A DNA stretch of 64,000 bases from Taxillus chinensis (lineage: Eukaryota; Streptophyta; Magnoliopsida; Santalales; Loranthaceae). Positions 1 to 11,419 of the stretch are shown here, piece by piece. Below the pieces are notes generated by a model. The model was not told the DNA's origin and ran no database searches. It saw only the letters and a program-made list of their open reading frames with translations. The stretch's first letter is position 1, and each line of letters opens with the position of its first letter. The stretch lies in contig CM042084.1 in assembly GCA_023512835.1 (NCBI GenBank), forward strand, positions 48,221,609 to 48,285,608, written 5' to 3'. The position numbers and the translations under genes are program-made.

Positions 1-1249
1 AAGCTGGGGGGAAGGTTTTGCAGGTTTTTTCAACGATGTTGGCTCCCTTTGGATGAATCCTCCCCTCATGATGATGGCTCTCCCCTCTCTTGCGCAGGAA
101 CTGAAGACTGCATCTTAAGGGGCTGCAGAAAATTTTTGGCTGGACTTATTAATTGCTGCAATCAATGTTTTGTCGGGTGCATTATTATTTGCAGATTAGT
201 GCTTGGTCGAGTGGATAGCTTATGCGGAAAAAGGGGAGCTCGTGATTGCCTTTTGAATTTGTATTTTAGCAGCACATGTGACTGACTGGTTGTTGAGAAA
301 TGATTCCTTGTCTGATGGCCAGCGCAGAAGACGGGTCTCGTGAAGCCAGCGAGAAAAATAAGCCAGCGAGAAAAATCAACGAAGGCAAAAAGGGGTCAGA
401 GGTTCGAAGTGTCGGCAGGTCGAAGTATCGGCAGGATCGAAGCTTCGGTTAACGGTGGAAGGCGTACGGGTGCTGCGGGTCGGCGTCGCAAGTCAGCGTC
501 GTAAGTCGCGGGTCGAAGTGTCGGCAGCGAGGCTTCGAAGGTCGAAAGGTCGAAGGTCAGAAATCAGCAGGTCAACGGGGCTTCGAGGCTTCGAGGCTTC
601 GAGGCTTCGAGGCTTCGGGGCTTCGAGCTTCGGGACTTCGGGGCTTCGAGCTTCGGGGCTTTGAAGCTTTGTATCCTCGAGGCTTCGGGGCTTCAAGCTT
701 CGGGGTCAATGGGTCGAAGTGTCGGCAGGTCAACGGTCAACGATCAACCCCAATTTTTTTTTAACTTTTAATTACCTTCTTACCCTCACCCATAATGCAA
801 AAATGGACGACCTTTTAGGGAGTGTTTGGGAAGACCCGTATTCGTCTACATAGACATTTTAGAGAATTTCGCATGATCACTTTTTCGGGCAGTATGACCA
901 GGGGCATTGACCGTCTTTTGGCAAGTTTTGACTTTTCCAACGAAGATTGTTTTGGCCATAACTTCTTCATTTTAAGTCCGATTTGAGCTCGGTCAAGTGC
1001 GTTAGTCTCCAATTTTCATCCTCTATCACCCGGTGTCGGTCTTGGGGCGTTTCAAAAACTTGTAGAAGAAGTCATTAATTTTGGACTCCCTCGTCCGTGT
1101 CAATTGTATTCATCTCGTGCAAATTGGGGTAAACCATTCCTTGGAAGTACGGGATCATTGTGGACCTGTTCAACGAGGTATATGGCATAGGCAGAAAAGT
1201 ATATCAAATGGGGTTAGTATGTCCAACCCGGACAAAATGGGGTCCAACA
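1..1249 (-). repeat. Tat/Ogre LTR (element H), truncated by window edge
   Basis: This is the outer end of a Tat-type LTR read on the minus strand. It begins TGTTGGACCC at 1249 and runs left out of the window. It aligns by eye with about 55690-57185 of element G, sharing the GGCTTCG-rich array, the blocks with repeated GCCAGCGAGAAAAA, and the end around GTCCAACCCGGACAAAAT. The flank at 1250 is copia RNase H sequence (element B), so 1249 is an insertion boundary. The adjacent five bases AGTAT are the expected target duplication, but the partner lies outside the window. It is probably the 5' LTR of a minus-strand element, or a solo LTR. Confidence 0.8.
570..720. repeat. GGCTTCGAG/GGCTTCGGG short tandem array in LTR H
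   Basis: A GC-rich array of roughly 8-10 base units (GGCTTCGAG, GGCTTCGGG, AGCTTCGGG) lies inside the LTR. The same array recurs at about 56405-56650 in LTR G. Open frames across it read as Leu-Arg-Gly-Phe-Glu-Ala-Ser periodicities and are translation artefacts of the repeat. Confidence 0.85.
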
Positions 1250-1775
1250 AGTATGTCTGTCAGTTGATCTTCAGTAGCAACATGTTCAAGAGTTATATGC
1301 ATTTTGAGAATATGGTCGCGAATGAAGTGATACCTGACCTCAATGTGCTTGGTCTTTGGGTGTATGACAGGATTGTTGCTGATAGCAATTGCACTGGTGT
1401 TATCGCAGTCAAGTGGAACAGATGTCATGTTGAAACCGTAGTCAGTAAGTTGACTTTGCATCCAGAGTAGCTGTGCGCAGTAACTCCTAGCAGCTATATA
1501 TTCCGCCTCAGTAGTAGAGGTTGATACGGAATTCTTCTTCTTACTGAACCATGAAATTAATATGTTTCCAAGGAATTGACACGTACCAATTGTGCTTTTC
1601 CTGTCGATGCGACACCCAGCAAAGTCAGCATCAGAATATCCTGGATAAGGTGAAGTTGGACTCCTTTGGATACCAGAGTCCCAAATTCACAGTCCCTTTG
1701 AGATACCTCAATATCCATTTGACATGAAGCATATGTGACTCTTTGGGATTTGCCTGATATCTTGCACAGATGCAA
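1250..1775 (-). pseudogene. Copia RNase H (element B), 3' truncated
   Basis: This is the C-terminal RNase H domain of the copia polyprotein, which degrades the RNA strand during reverse transcription. The minus-strand frame 1204-1461 carries the conserved CDNTSAIAISNNPV and KHIEVRYHFIRDH blocks of copia RNase H. Translation past 1250 runs into LTR H, so its last residues are not genuine. The frame is broken between about 1461 and 1631, where the SDADFAG-type core should lie. Elements A (to 13115) and E (to 44363) carry the missing end, which reads ADILTKPLPDARFS. Confidence 0.8.
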
Positions 1776-2792
1776 GTTGCAAACATAATGTCTGGGCGAC
1801 TTGGTGTAAGATACAGCAAGGATCCTATCATCCCTCTGTATTCAGTCACATTTACTAATTTGCCGTCCACATCAGGGTCTAACTTGGCACTGATTGGCAT
1901 TGGAGTCTTGACGGGAGATGAACCTTCCATACCAAACTTCTTGATTAAGTCACGTGTGTACTTAGCTTGGTTGATGAAGGTCCCTTCCTTCAATTGTTTG
2001 ACTTCTATTCCAAGGAAGTAGGGCAGTTCTCCCATCATACTCATCTCGAACTTACCAATCATCAACCTTGCAAACTCTTCACAAAGCTTCGGATTTGATG
2101 ATTCGAAAATGATATCATCCACATATATCTGTACGATCAGAGTATGTCCTTTCTCTTTTGGTAGGAATAAAGTGGTGTCTATCTTCCCTTTTTGGAAGTT
2201 GTGAGCAAGTAGGAATTCTGATAGTGTGTCGTACCAGGCTTTTGCAGCTTGCTTCAATCCGTACAAGGCTTTCCGTAGCTTGTAGACTAGATGTCCAGCC
2301 TTGGGTTCAATGAAACTAGGAGGTTGATCAACATACACCTCCTCTTGAAGATCTCCATTCAGAAATGCGCTTTTGACGTTCATTTGATAAAACTATGAAG
2401 TTCTCATATGAAGCATATGCCAGAAACATTCTGATTGCCTCAAGTCTTGCTACCGGAGCAAAAGTCTCGTCATAGTCTATTCCTTCTTCTTGACGATAAC
2501 CTTTGGCTACCAGTCTGGCTTTGTTCCGGATTACTATTCCATCCGTATCAAGCTTGTTCCGAAACACCCATTTAACTCCAATGACTTGTTGAGACTTAGG
2601 CCTTGGTACTAGTGTCCACACATCATTTCTCTTAAATTGATTCATCTCTTCTTGCATGGCTTCTATCCAATTCGAATCCTGAAGGGATTCATCTACCACC
2701 TTTGGTTCTATTTGAGATAGAAAACATGAGTAAAGACAAATGTTGGAGGTGGTTGCTCTTGTTCTTATACCAACAGTAGGATCACCAATCAC
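1776..2792 (-). pseudogene. Copia reverse transcriptase (element B)
   Basis: This RNA-dependent DNA polymerase domain lies in two minus-strand frames, 2328-2792 and 1631-2383. The first holds the N-terminal block [31 protein letters not shown] and [20 protein letters not shown]. The second holds [26 protein letters not shown] and an intact catalytic YVDD at 2114-2125. A frameshift near 2380 separates them, in the [10 protein letters not shown] region. Upstream is the integrase tail and downstream RNase H, which is the copia order. All polymerase motifs are present apart from the frame break. Confidence 0.88.
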
Positions 2793-3958
2793 TTATTCTG
2801 AAGGGTGGTTTCTAGTCCACCTGTAATTTTGTGCGTGTGATGGTTGATCTTGAATAATTTGAAGCTCTGCCAGATTAGGTGGTTCAGGTACATCCGCTGG
2901 TTGATCTTTTTCCGGACCAGATGTTTCCGTATTAACAGGTCTTGGAGAACTTAGTGGTTCTCCTGTACTGTTCATTTTTGTATTAACTGGTCCGGAAGGA
3001 CTTGAAGGAACTCCGGGATTTTGGATATCCGTAAGAATACGTCCGGAGTTTAATGGTAGTTTAGAGTTTGAATCGTCTGTAGCATCATCCGTATCATTTC
3101 TTCGTGCTTCACTGGTGCCACGTGGTTGGTCAGTATGTGTAATAGGAACATTCATAAACTTTGAATAGTCGATGTTGTCATCCTGATCCTGCACATTAGA
3201 ACTTGAAGAACCAACTTTTGACCAATCCAGGTTAGCTTCATCAAAGGTCACATGGATAGATTCTTCAACTTTAAAAAGTTTTCTATTGAAGACTCGATAA
3301 GCCTTGTTATGCAATGAGTACCCGACAAAAATCCCATCATCAAATTTTGGCTCAAATTTATTCTGGGGTTCTTTGCCATTGTTCAATATATAGCAAGTAC
3401 ACCCAAAAGCTCTAAGATGTGAAATTAAGGGCTTTCATCCTCTCCACATCTCATAGGGTCTTTTCATGGTAAATTTATTTATTAGAGTTCTATTCTGAAC
3501 ATAGCAGGCCGTGGACACAGCTTTAGCCCATAGACTGAGAGGAAGCTTTGCCCCTGCTAACATAGATCTGCCAGCCTCGACTAAAGTGTGATTCTTGCGC
3601 TCAACTACCCCATTTTGTTGTGGAGTCCTGGGCGCAGAGAAGTCGTGCTGAATGCCCTGTTCAGAATAATATGACCTCATATCTGAAAAATCAAATTCTG
3701 TACCATGATCACTTTGGATGCATTTAATGCTCAGTCCTTGTGAGTTGCTTATCCAGTTGAAAAGATCTACAAGATGCTCAAAAGTTTGATCCTTAGATTT
3801 CAGGAACATCACCCATGTGTACCTGGTGAAATCATCGATAACCATAATGGTATATCTCGCACCAGCTAGTGAAGGAACAAAAATAGGACCACAGAGGTCC
3901 ATATGAAGAAGTTGTAGGGGAGCAGTTATTGAATTGACTGATTTGCTTTTAACACTAT
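2793..3958 (-). pseudogene. Copia integrase core and C-terminal region (element B)
   Basis: Integrase inserts the cDNA copy into host DNA. The minus-strand frame 3435-3958 contains the catalytic D-D-E set: MDLCGP, SDHGTEFDF and GVVERKNHTL. It is followed in another frame (2793-3386) by the FEPKFDDGIFVGYS block and an acidic, Ser/Pro-rich linker toward RT. The open frame continues right to 4028, but from 3959 on it translates LTR C and is not part of the protein. The H2C2 zinc-binding N-terminus is separated by insertion C and resumes at 31722. A stop lies near 3430. Confidence 0.87.
3954..3958. repeat. Left TSD of element C (ACTAT)
   Basis: The five bases ACTAT directly before TGTCATC pair with ACTTT at 31722-31726, directly after the other terminus, with one mismatch. 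Joining the flanks restores copia integrase sequence comparable to element A near 10340-10360, which confirms one insertion event. Confidence 0.8.
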
Positions 3959-4599
3959 TGTCATCACCGGATTTCGTCCGGAAGGGAAACCGCTTTTGGG
4001 GTGCGGCTCCCCCCCAACCTTCATCCAAATGGTGAAAAATACGGAGTCGCCACCAACCGTTTTTGGGGTGCGGTTGGCCACCTAAACGAAAAATTAATCT
4101 ATACCGCTTGAGAAAGGGCTCGGGAGTTGATTACGCGTGGGGAAGGACTAGCACCCCCATAGCGCCCTTCCGTTACCTATCTTAGGATTTTGGAGGTTTC
4201 TAATTTGTTTAAGGTGAGGTGAAATTTACGTTTATCCCTAAAGCCTACGCTTTTAATTTTCCTAAGTCATTTGTTAACGTTAAGATTAAATCCAATTTAT
4301 CCTAAGCCTCTACGGGAAATCCTAACAATTTTGATTTTTCTATTTTTATTTCTTCATTTAAAGTTAAAAATTAAATTCAATTTATTCCCAAATCTCTAAA
4401 GGGAATTCTATGGTTTATTCTAAGGTAAACTATCTAAAAAATCTAAAGGAAACAATTTTTATTCCTAGATTTAATGCTAACGCTTTTTAAAATTAAAAAT
4501 GTACAAAAAATATTGAGCATGAAAACCAATGAGGAAAGATGAAATTGAAAATTAAAAGGAAAGGCTCAATGCCAAAGCCCAAGTATAAAACTCTAAATT

Positions 4600-4925
4600 A
4601 AAACTTTTTTGTTTTTTTGTTTTGTTTTTGTTGTGGTTTTAGAAAACCCTTTTTTGTTTTTTTGTTTTTTTTTTAAGAAAAGTTTTTTTAAAAAAAACAT
4701 TTTTAATTAAAAGGAAGCCTCTATTTTTATTGTGTTTTTTTTTCTTGGAAAGACTTTTTGTTTTTTTTGTTTTTTTTGTTTTTTTTAAGAAACAAAATAA
4801 AAATGCACAAATAACTAAAACAAATGTGATGTGTGTGTAAGTGTCATCCACAAAATAAAAACAAACTCATTTTTTTTTCTTTTTTTTTTTCTCTTTCTTT
4901 TTCACTCTTTTTTTTTTACTATAGC
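4600..4925. repeat. Poly-T/poly-A low-complexity tracts in LTR C
   Basis: Runs of T and TTTTG/TTTTC-type tracts occur here. LTR G has the equivalent at about 54480-55010. A short Lys-rich frame across it (4639-4851 minus) is not a gene. Confidence 0.85.
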
Positions 4926-6092
4926 TGATTTTGATTTACAAGTACAGTGAGTGTGAATATGCTGCCACATGCTCGAGACCTCTTAATGGAAATGAAATGA
5001 ACTGATTTTTTTCAGCAGCTACTTAAACAAAATGGAAGGAAACACATCAACAACCATGTATGACAAGGCAGCCACGTCCAAGCATAACCGAACTGCCACA
5101 TTCCTCTTAACAAAATCACACTGGATCGATAGCTTACACCACCCATAACGAGCGTATGGGAGTGAAATCATAGACTTAAACGCAACAATCAACTAGCTTG
5201 AAGAAAGACAAGCAAAAGAAAAAAGACCAAAACAGTTTAAAAGAAAAGCCTAGAAACCAAAACCTCATATGTCAGAAACACAAGAAACTGAAACAACTTA
5301 ACAGAACCCACAGTGAATAGCTGAAACAAAATGAATCCACACAATGAAATCTGTTTTCATAAACCTTTGCTTCTACTTGAAACTAGTGGAGAAAGATTGA
5401 CTAAGTATGGGTTCTTCATCAACACAAAACAAAACAAACAGAAGCAAACAAATACCCAAAGAAACAGAAGCAAATAGGCGTCTATGGACATCCATACAGC
5501 ATAAACAGAATCCATAACCCGCACGAAACACTTGAGTAACATGATAAGGTATACAACCAAACCAAACCCGACGATGTTAGAGTGTACGACCAGACCATGA
5601 CACCACGAACGAATCAAACCAGTATACAAAGTAGGAACAATCCGAAATAACGAGCAACACACGGAAAGCACCAAAGCAAAGGAGACATGTAGATAACACT
5701 AAGGAAAAATGACATTAGCAAAAACGTTTCCTCTTTGGTGTGGTGTCCGTCTTTGTGCGCGAACTGGGTGCCTTCTTCCCTGAGCTCCAATTGACTGCTG
5801 TGGCATGCTAAGGCCTCTTTTCCTTGCCTTTCTCTGCTCGGCTCTCCTAGGTTGAAGATGGATGATGATCCCCAGCGGTCGGCGAAGGGAGGTCGGACGG
5901 GCTACGCCCCATAGTAACCGGCAGAACGAATTTCGGTTAAGGGCCGTGGGTGTACTCGGATTTAGTGGAGGCAGAGAGATGGAACCACTGAACCAGAGGA
6001 GCCGAGAGGAGCCCCCAAGGTTTTTTTTGGTTCGATTTCTTCGGAGAAGAAGAGAGAAGAAAGGTGTATGTTTTTTTTGATTTTCGGAGAAG

Positions 6093-6097
6093 GAGGA
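6093..6097. repeat. Left TSD of element A (GAGGA)
   Basis: GAGGA precedes the TGTTGGATC terminus and is repeated exactly at 27797-27801 after the 3' LTR. This proves that 6098-27796 is one insertion into LTR C. Confidence 0.92.
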
Positions 6098-6424
6098 TGT
6101 TGGATCAAACCCAGAATTTGGATAATGCTGATAAAGCCTTATGTAATTTGATATGAGATCTTTTGTGTTTATTTGATCATTGCAGAAGATATGTTATTAA
6201 TCCAGAGATGCACTCGTGAGAGCAAAGCTAAGGACAGGATACATAATCCTGATCCGGACAAGAGTGAGTGTCGTCAAACACTTGGTAAATAACCAAGTAA
6301 CAAATACATACGGAATAAGGAACAATCCTACGGACTAAGAACTTAAAGGATAAGTGCGGAGTAAGGAACTTACATGCGGAGTAAGAAAGCGCTGACACGG
6401 AATAAGTTATCAGACTTTTCAAGA

Positions 6425-6680
6425 CTCGCCCGGAGTAAGGAACTTACATACGGAGTAAGGAAATTACATACGGAGTAAGGAAATTACATACGGAGTAAGG
6501 AAATTACATACGGAGTAAGGAACTTACATGCGGAGTAAGAAAGCGCTGACTCAGAATAAGTTATCAGACTTTTCAAGACTCGCCCGGAGTAAGGAACTTA
6601 CATACGGAGTAAGGAACTTACATACGGAGTAAGGAACTTACATACGGAGTAAGGAACTTACATGCGGAGTAAGGAAGCGC
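6425..6680 (+). repeat. 20-bp tandem repeats CGGAGTAAGGAACTTACATA in LTR A
   Basis: About ten near-perfect 20-bp copies (some with AAATTACATA) are interspersed with GCGCTGACNCNGAATAAG units, upstream of the TATA box. The 3' LTR (26880-27090) has fewer copies. LTR E (39070-39560, minus) has a diverged, scattered version built on CGGAGTAAGG. Confidence 0.9.
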
Positions 6681-7080
6681 TGACACGGACTAAGGATTCC
6701 AGTACTAAATAGATACGGAGTAAGCAACCATTGACACGGAGTAAGGTTCCGAGCTTCATTAGCTACGGAGTAAGGAAAATTACACCGGACCAAGAAGACA
6801 CTGCTCCAACTAAACCGCATTTAAAGTTATCAGTTCGTTGTGTCCCGATGTAAGACGAATGTATTGAGAACCTGAAGAATCTTACACGTGGATCATCCGG
6901 ATATGTGGACACAACCTTAATTGTATCTCGGAACTCACAGAGACACTTATACTCTTCAAATCCAAGATCTTGAGCTCCACAATCCGCAGCCGGTCAAGGC
7001 GGAGAGATTACCGAGGGATAGTTAGTGCGGAACGCATTCCGGAACTACAAGTTCCAAGGTTGTCTCTTAGGAATGTTTTG

Positions 7081-7088
7081 TATAAATA
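7081..7088 (+). promoter_or_regulatory. Candidate TATA box, element A 5' LTR
   Basis: TATAAATA lies about 300 bp before the LTR end. It is repeated at 27494-27501 in the 3' LTR, and LTR E has TATAAATAG at 38782-38790 on the minus strand. Transcription would start about 30 bp downstream. Confidence 0.6.
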
Positions 7089-7236
7089 TTCATACTTATA
7101 CATTAGAAAAAATTGAGACGAACAAGATAGAGGAGCTTTATTATCTTTAGAGATAGAACTTGGCTAGTGTGTGAGTTCATTTGTAAACAGAGTGTAAGAG
7201 AGTTTTGCTTCTATTTTGTTGTATTCATCTTGTGAT

Positions 7237-7242
7237 AATAAA
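7237..7242 (+). terminator. Candidate polyadenylation signal AATAAA in LTR A
   Basis: AATAAA lies downstream of the TATA box, in the position expected for the R region. The copy in the 3' LTR would direct polyadenylation of the genomic RNA. Confidence 0.45.
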
Positions 7243-7385
7243 ACAAAATACTTCCACTATCCTGGTTATCTTCCACGGTGATTCTATCACTTAAACTAGA
7301 TAAGTGTTTGTGTCTTGAGAGAAAGGAAAGAGTTTGAATAAGAGCCTATTCACCCCCCCCCTTTAGGCTCCAAGGGACCATCAAG

Positions 7386-7396
7386 TGGTATCGAGC
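7386..7396 (+). other. Primer-binding site (tRNA-iMet), element A
   Basis: TGGTATCGAGC starts two bases after the LTR. The complement of the initiator tRNA-Met 3' end is TGGTATCAGAGC, so this copy reads CG where CAG is expected. The PBS of element I shows the identical change. Confidence 0.85.
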
Positions 7397-7443
7397 AAGT
7401 TCTACTTTGTTCTAAGTAGAGATCCCACTCTTTCAATCTCGAA

Positions 7444-9740
7444 ATGGCCGAAGAAAGCGGTATGCTATTCAACACTCGCCTTAACTCCGGAGGTGCACAG
7501 GAGCCCATCCCGAATCGAAGCGGCGGTGAAAATGTCGACCCACCTCAACCTGCTGCTGCCGCCGCTCCTCAACCATGGAGTTCCGGTTTTACTTTAACGA
7601 AACCGCCCAAATTCACACCTGAGCTTTTCTCCCAGGTGGAAAGCTCGCATGAAGATGTTTATGGTATGCCATGATCATCTTATGTGGCCATGTCTTCATC
7701 AGGAGATTCCAATTCCGATGACTATCGGAGAACATGGAGTTAGGAGGCCAAAGACAAATCTTGAACTTACCAACGATGAAAGAGCCTGGTAGTGCGCTAG
7801 TGAAAAGGCTCGGCTTATGTTACATCGTCTTTGGATTCCGAGGCTTTCCACCGACGTCCAGGGCTGCACGACAAAGAAAAGCCGTTTGGGACAACCGACA
7901 ATCCTCTATGAGGGGAGTCGGTCCCAGGATGCAGATATGATCTGCACTCTCGAACGTAACTTTGAGAGTTTTAATCATAAACCGGGCGAATCACTTGAAA
8001 GCATCTATCGGAGATTCGGCAAGCTCATTCTTGAGTCAAGACCGTCAATGAGCATTATTCTCAATCCCAGATTAATGACAAGTTCTTTCGCTCCTTGCCG
8101 GATCGCTACTACTCCAAACAACTCCAGATGCAATCGACAAAAAACGCGGTATGTTCCCCTTGAAGAACTGTATGGAGAGCTGCGGACTCACGAAGTCGGG
8201 TTTAAGTACTCGACGAGAGATGAGAAAATAGCTCGGAAAGAAAAGGGGGTAGCTCTCAAAGCTACGCAATGTCTAAACATATTGAGGAATGATGATACGG
8301 ACGTATCCGACAATTCCGATTCGACGAGGAGGAGGAGATAGCCCTTCTTGTCAAATCCTTTGAGCGATTCCTACGGAAAAGCAGAAAAGGGTTCAGAAGA
8401 CGCTCATCATCATCGTTCCAAAGGAAGGAGCGACCGGAGTCCGGTTCCCAGGAATGTTTCAACTGTGGGAAAACCGGTCACTGGGCCAAGGAATGCAGGT
8501 TCAAAACAAAAGTGGCCGAGAAAAGTGACAAGGTAACTCCTCGCCGCTCCACCTCAGATAACATCAAGAGCAAGAGGAAGGCGCTCGTGACAAAATACAT
8601 GAGTGGCTCGGAAGAAGAGGAGGAATCCTCGGATGGTGAGCCAACCACTAAGCCGAACGTCTGCCTCATGGCAAATACTGAGGTACCTTCTATCTCTGAG
8701 CTCCTGAGTAAATTAGAATCTCTTACTACTGCATGTGATCATGAAAAGAATGAGAGACTAATAATTACTCAAATGTACAAAGATATGGAAAGTCGAATAA
8801 ACGTCTTGAATTTACTATTAATAGACTCGAAAAGGACGTCACCGACTTCGGAGGAAAAGAAGCTTGGTATCATGATCTAAGAGCTGAAAATCATTTGTTA
8901 AATACCAATCTCTCAGGCCTAAAAGTTATAGTAAAAAGACTCGAAAATGAATTGGAACAGGAAAAGGAAATAAATCGTAAGTGGCTAAAATCCGGGGAAA
9001 TAGCCTCTACCTTTAGGACTGATCCTGACGACATCCGAGTCAAACCTGGCCTAGGTTCCGAACCATCAACTTCCATAGCTCAAGCTACCGAGTGTCCTCC
9101 TGGATTTCACTCCTAAACTAACCAACTTATATCCTGTTAGTACATCTAAACCGTTGGATGGTTTCATTTCAGGTGGCACCATAGTTTATGATCGTGGAGC
9201 GGAGGTCATTCTTGCACTTCCCGAACCAGGTAGACCCGTAACCAAAGATGAAGGGAAGGCCTGCAGTTAAAGCCAAAATCGTAGCACCCAAAAAGAAAGA
9301 CAAGGCTAAGGGCCGACGCATTTAGGGCCAAGAGCGCGTCACCCAAACGTAATGGATTAGGCCACAAGGAACAGTAGAAAATTAGTAAAATCTAAAAGAC
9401 CTGATCCCCTGTTTGTACTTCACATTATAGTGTGTGTTCCATCTGTAGGGAAATGGGTCATTATCACTATGAATGTTGGAGTCTATCCGATAGCTGGCTT
9501 TGTAATCAATTTCAATCCAATAAAGATCAGTTTTATAAAAGGGGTTCTTCGAGCAAAACAAAATCTAAATCTAAAAGGAGTGTCTCTCCCAAGAAAACCC
9601 AAATAAAAGAAGTAGCTGAAACTAACAAGTTAATGTCAACTTGGGAAGCTAAGAGTCCTAGCAAAATCAAATCCGTAAATTTTGACAATCTCGTCGCTCT
9701 CTCTAACCGCCTGAGACAAGTTTGGGCACCAAAAGTGTAA
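7444..9740 (+). pseudogene. Copia gag (element A), frame-broken
   Basis: This is the structural protein of the retrotransposon particle. The start at 7444 (MAEESGMLFN) is the first ATG after the PBS leader and opens a frame to 7674. Gag continues in other frames (7817-8341 with a YRRFGKLI-type block, then 8348-8880). A perfect CCHC zinc knuckle, CFNCGKTGHWAKEC, is encoded near 8462-8503. A second, CSICREMGHYHYEC, lies at 9435-9476, and two knuckles suit SIRE-type elements. The region 8512-9116 encodes an acidic, Ser-rich and coiled-coil-like segment. Multiple frameshifts and stops separate the pieces. Confidence 0.8.
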
Positions 9741-10200
9741 ACTGTTGTCTTTCAGGAGCATCTCCTGGAATGCATTGCCGGATCACTTGAAGTTAAAGAT
9801 CAATAAAAGCAAGTGGATCCTTGATAGTGGATGCTCCTGGACATATGACGGGTGATCGGACTCGCTTGTAGAAGTTAATGATAAACAAGGTCCATCCGTT
9901 TCATATGGCGACAACAAGAAAGGTAAGACTGTCGGGTATGGCACTTTAACTAACGGCCGTGTATCAATCACTAAAGTTGCACTAGTCGAAGGTTTAAAGC
10001 ATAATTTGCTAAGTGTCGATAAGCTATGTGACAAAGGATTTCTTCGTTTCCTTTTTGTCCAACACCTGTAAGAAGAGAAAGCTTATCCAGGAGATGTTAA
10101 GTTATCCGGATCAAGAGATGGGGACATATACTCGGTGGTCTTAAGAAATAATTCTTCCGACCTGTATGCTTCCTCACGAAAGCAACAGATGAAGATAGTT
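9741..10200 (+). pseudogene. Copia aspartic protease (element A)
   Basis: This protease would cleave the gag-pol precursor. The frame near 9805 reads KWILDSGCS, with the catalytic DSG, but the next codons read out of frame. Element B has TGCTCCGGACATATG where A has TGCTCCTGGACATATG, so one extra base at a CTG site breaks the HMTGD block. Downstream, SYGDNKKGKTVGYG and HNLLSVDKLCD are recognisable parts of the copia protease and of the stretch leading to integrase. An antisense frame at 9783-10034 is a shadow. Confidence 0.75.
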
Positions 10201-11419
10201 GGTTATGGCACAAGCGATGCGCACATTTAAACTTTAAGACTTTGTCTAAATTAGCGTCACTTGATCTTGTCACTGGTCTACCCAAACTCAAATTCTCCAG
10301 AGACACTCTTTGTCGAGAATGCCAACTTGGTAAACGGACCAAACATAGCTTTAAGAGCAAATCGGTTAACTCAATAATCGCTCCTCTATAACTTCTTCAT
10401 ATGGACCTATGTGGTCCTATATCCTGCTCCATCACTAGTCGGGCGAGATATACCCTTGTGGTTATCGATGATTTCACCAGATACACATGGGTGATGTTCC
10501 TGAAATCAAAGGATCAAACTTTTGAACATCTTGTAGATCTTTTCAACTGGATAAGCAACTCACAAGGACTGAGCATTAAATGCATCAGGAGTGATCATGG
10601 TACAGAATTTGATTTTTCAGAAATGAGAACATATTGTTCTGAATAGGGCATACAGCATGACTTCTCTGCTCCCAGAACCCCACAACAAAATGGGGTAGCT
10701 GAGCGCAAGAATCGAACTTTAGTTCAAGCTAGTAGATCCATGTTAGCAGGGGCAACGCTTCCTCTCGCCCATGGGCTGAAGCCGTGTCCACCGCCTGCTA
10801 TGTTCAGAACAGAACTCTAATAAATAAATCTACCATGAAAACACCCTATGAGATGTGGAGAGGACGAAAACCTTCAATTTCACATTTCAGAGCTTTTGGG
10901 TGTACTTGTTATATACTGATCAATGGCAAAGAGACCCGGAATAAATTTGAACCAAAATCTGATGATGGAATTTTTGTCGGGTACTCACTACATAGCAAGG
11001 CTTATCGGGTCTTCAATAGAAAACTTTTTAAAGTTGAAGAATCTATCCATGTGACCTTTGATGAAGCTAATCTCGTTTGGTCAAAAGTCGGTTCTTCAAA
11101 TTCCAATATGCAGGTCATGGACAGCAACGTCGATTACTCGAAGTTTATGAATATTCCTATTACATATCCTGACCAACCACGTGGCATCAGCGAAACACAA
11201 CGAAATTTTATGGATGATGCTACGGATGACTCTGACTCCGGACTACCATTTAGCTCCGGACATACTCCTACGGATACACAAAATTCCGGAGCACCTACAA
11301 GTCCGTCCGGACTAGTTAACACTGGAAGAAACAGTGTTGAAGAACTAACTAGTTCATCCGTACCTCTCAATACGGAAACATCTACTCCGGACGAAGCTCA
11401 ACCAGTCGATACAACCTGA
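10201..11419 (+). pseudogene. Copia integrase (element A)
   Basis: The N-terminal H2C2 region is visible around 10205-10390 (HLNFKTLSKLASLDLVTGL, then CRECQLGKRTKHSFKSK). The core begins at 10401 with MDLCGP (first Asp), then SDHGTEF (second Asp). A TAG stop at 10645 replaces the CAG found in element B. GVAERKN (Glu) follows. A further break lies at 10761-10770, where A reads CTCTCGCC and B reads CTCTCAGTC. The frame 10784-11419 holds the KFEPKSDDGIFVGYS block and a Ser/Thr-rich linker. All three catalytic residues are encoded, but in interrupted frames. Confidence 0.85.

Larger units (their letters stand above)
3959..6097 (-). repeat. Element C 3' LTR, distal part (before insertion A)
   Basis: This part begins TGTCATCACCGG and matches the start of LTR G at 54044 (shared GAGTCGCCACCAAC, TTTTTGGGGTGCGGTTGG and TAGCACCCC blocks). 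It holds long T- and A-rich stretches and no gene. It continues after element A at 27802. The combined length is about 3.35 kb. Confidence 0.85.
6098..7383 (+). repeat. Element A 5' LTR
   Basis: The LTR runs from TGTTGGATCAAACCC to GGGACCATCA and is 1286 bp long. It contains the CGGAGTAAGG repeat cluster, a TATA box at 7081, an AATAAA at 7237 and a C-run (CACCCCCCCCC) near the end. It is paired with 26553-27796. Confidence 0.93.

Noticed and set aside
455..696. Open frames on both strands rich in Arg-Gly-Phe-Glu-Ala-Ser or Pro-Arg-Ser-Leu-Glu repeats (also 56251-56789)
   Set aside because: They are periodic translations of the GGCTTCG array, open in several frames at once, inside an LTR. There is no protein evidence.
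3959..4028. N-terminal extension of the integrase frame (MDEGWGGAAPQKRF...)
   Set aside because: It crosses the insertion boundary at 3959 and translates LTR C. Only the part from 3958 downward is integrase.
4639..4851. Lys-rich 70-residue frame and the Phe/Cys-rich frame at 54694-54888
   Set aside because: Translations of poly-T/poly-A low-complexity tracts in Tat LTRs.
6425..6680. Possible CRISPR-like array of regular 20-bp repeats
   Set aside because: The repeats are directly contiguous without unique spacers, lie within a plant LTR and have no cas genes nearby.
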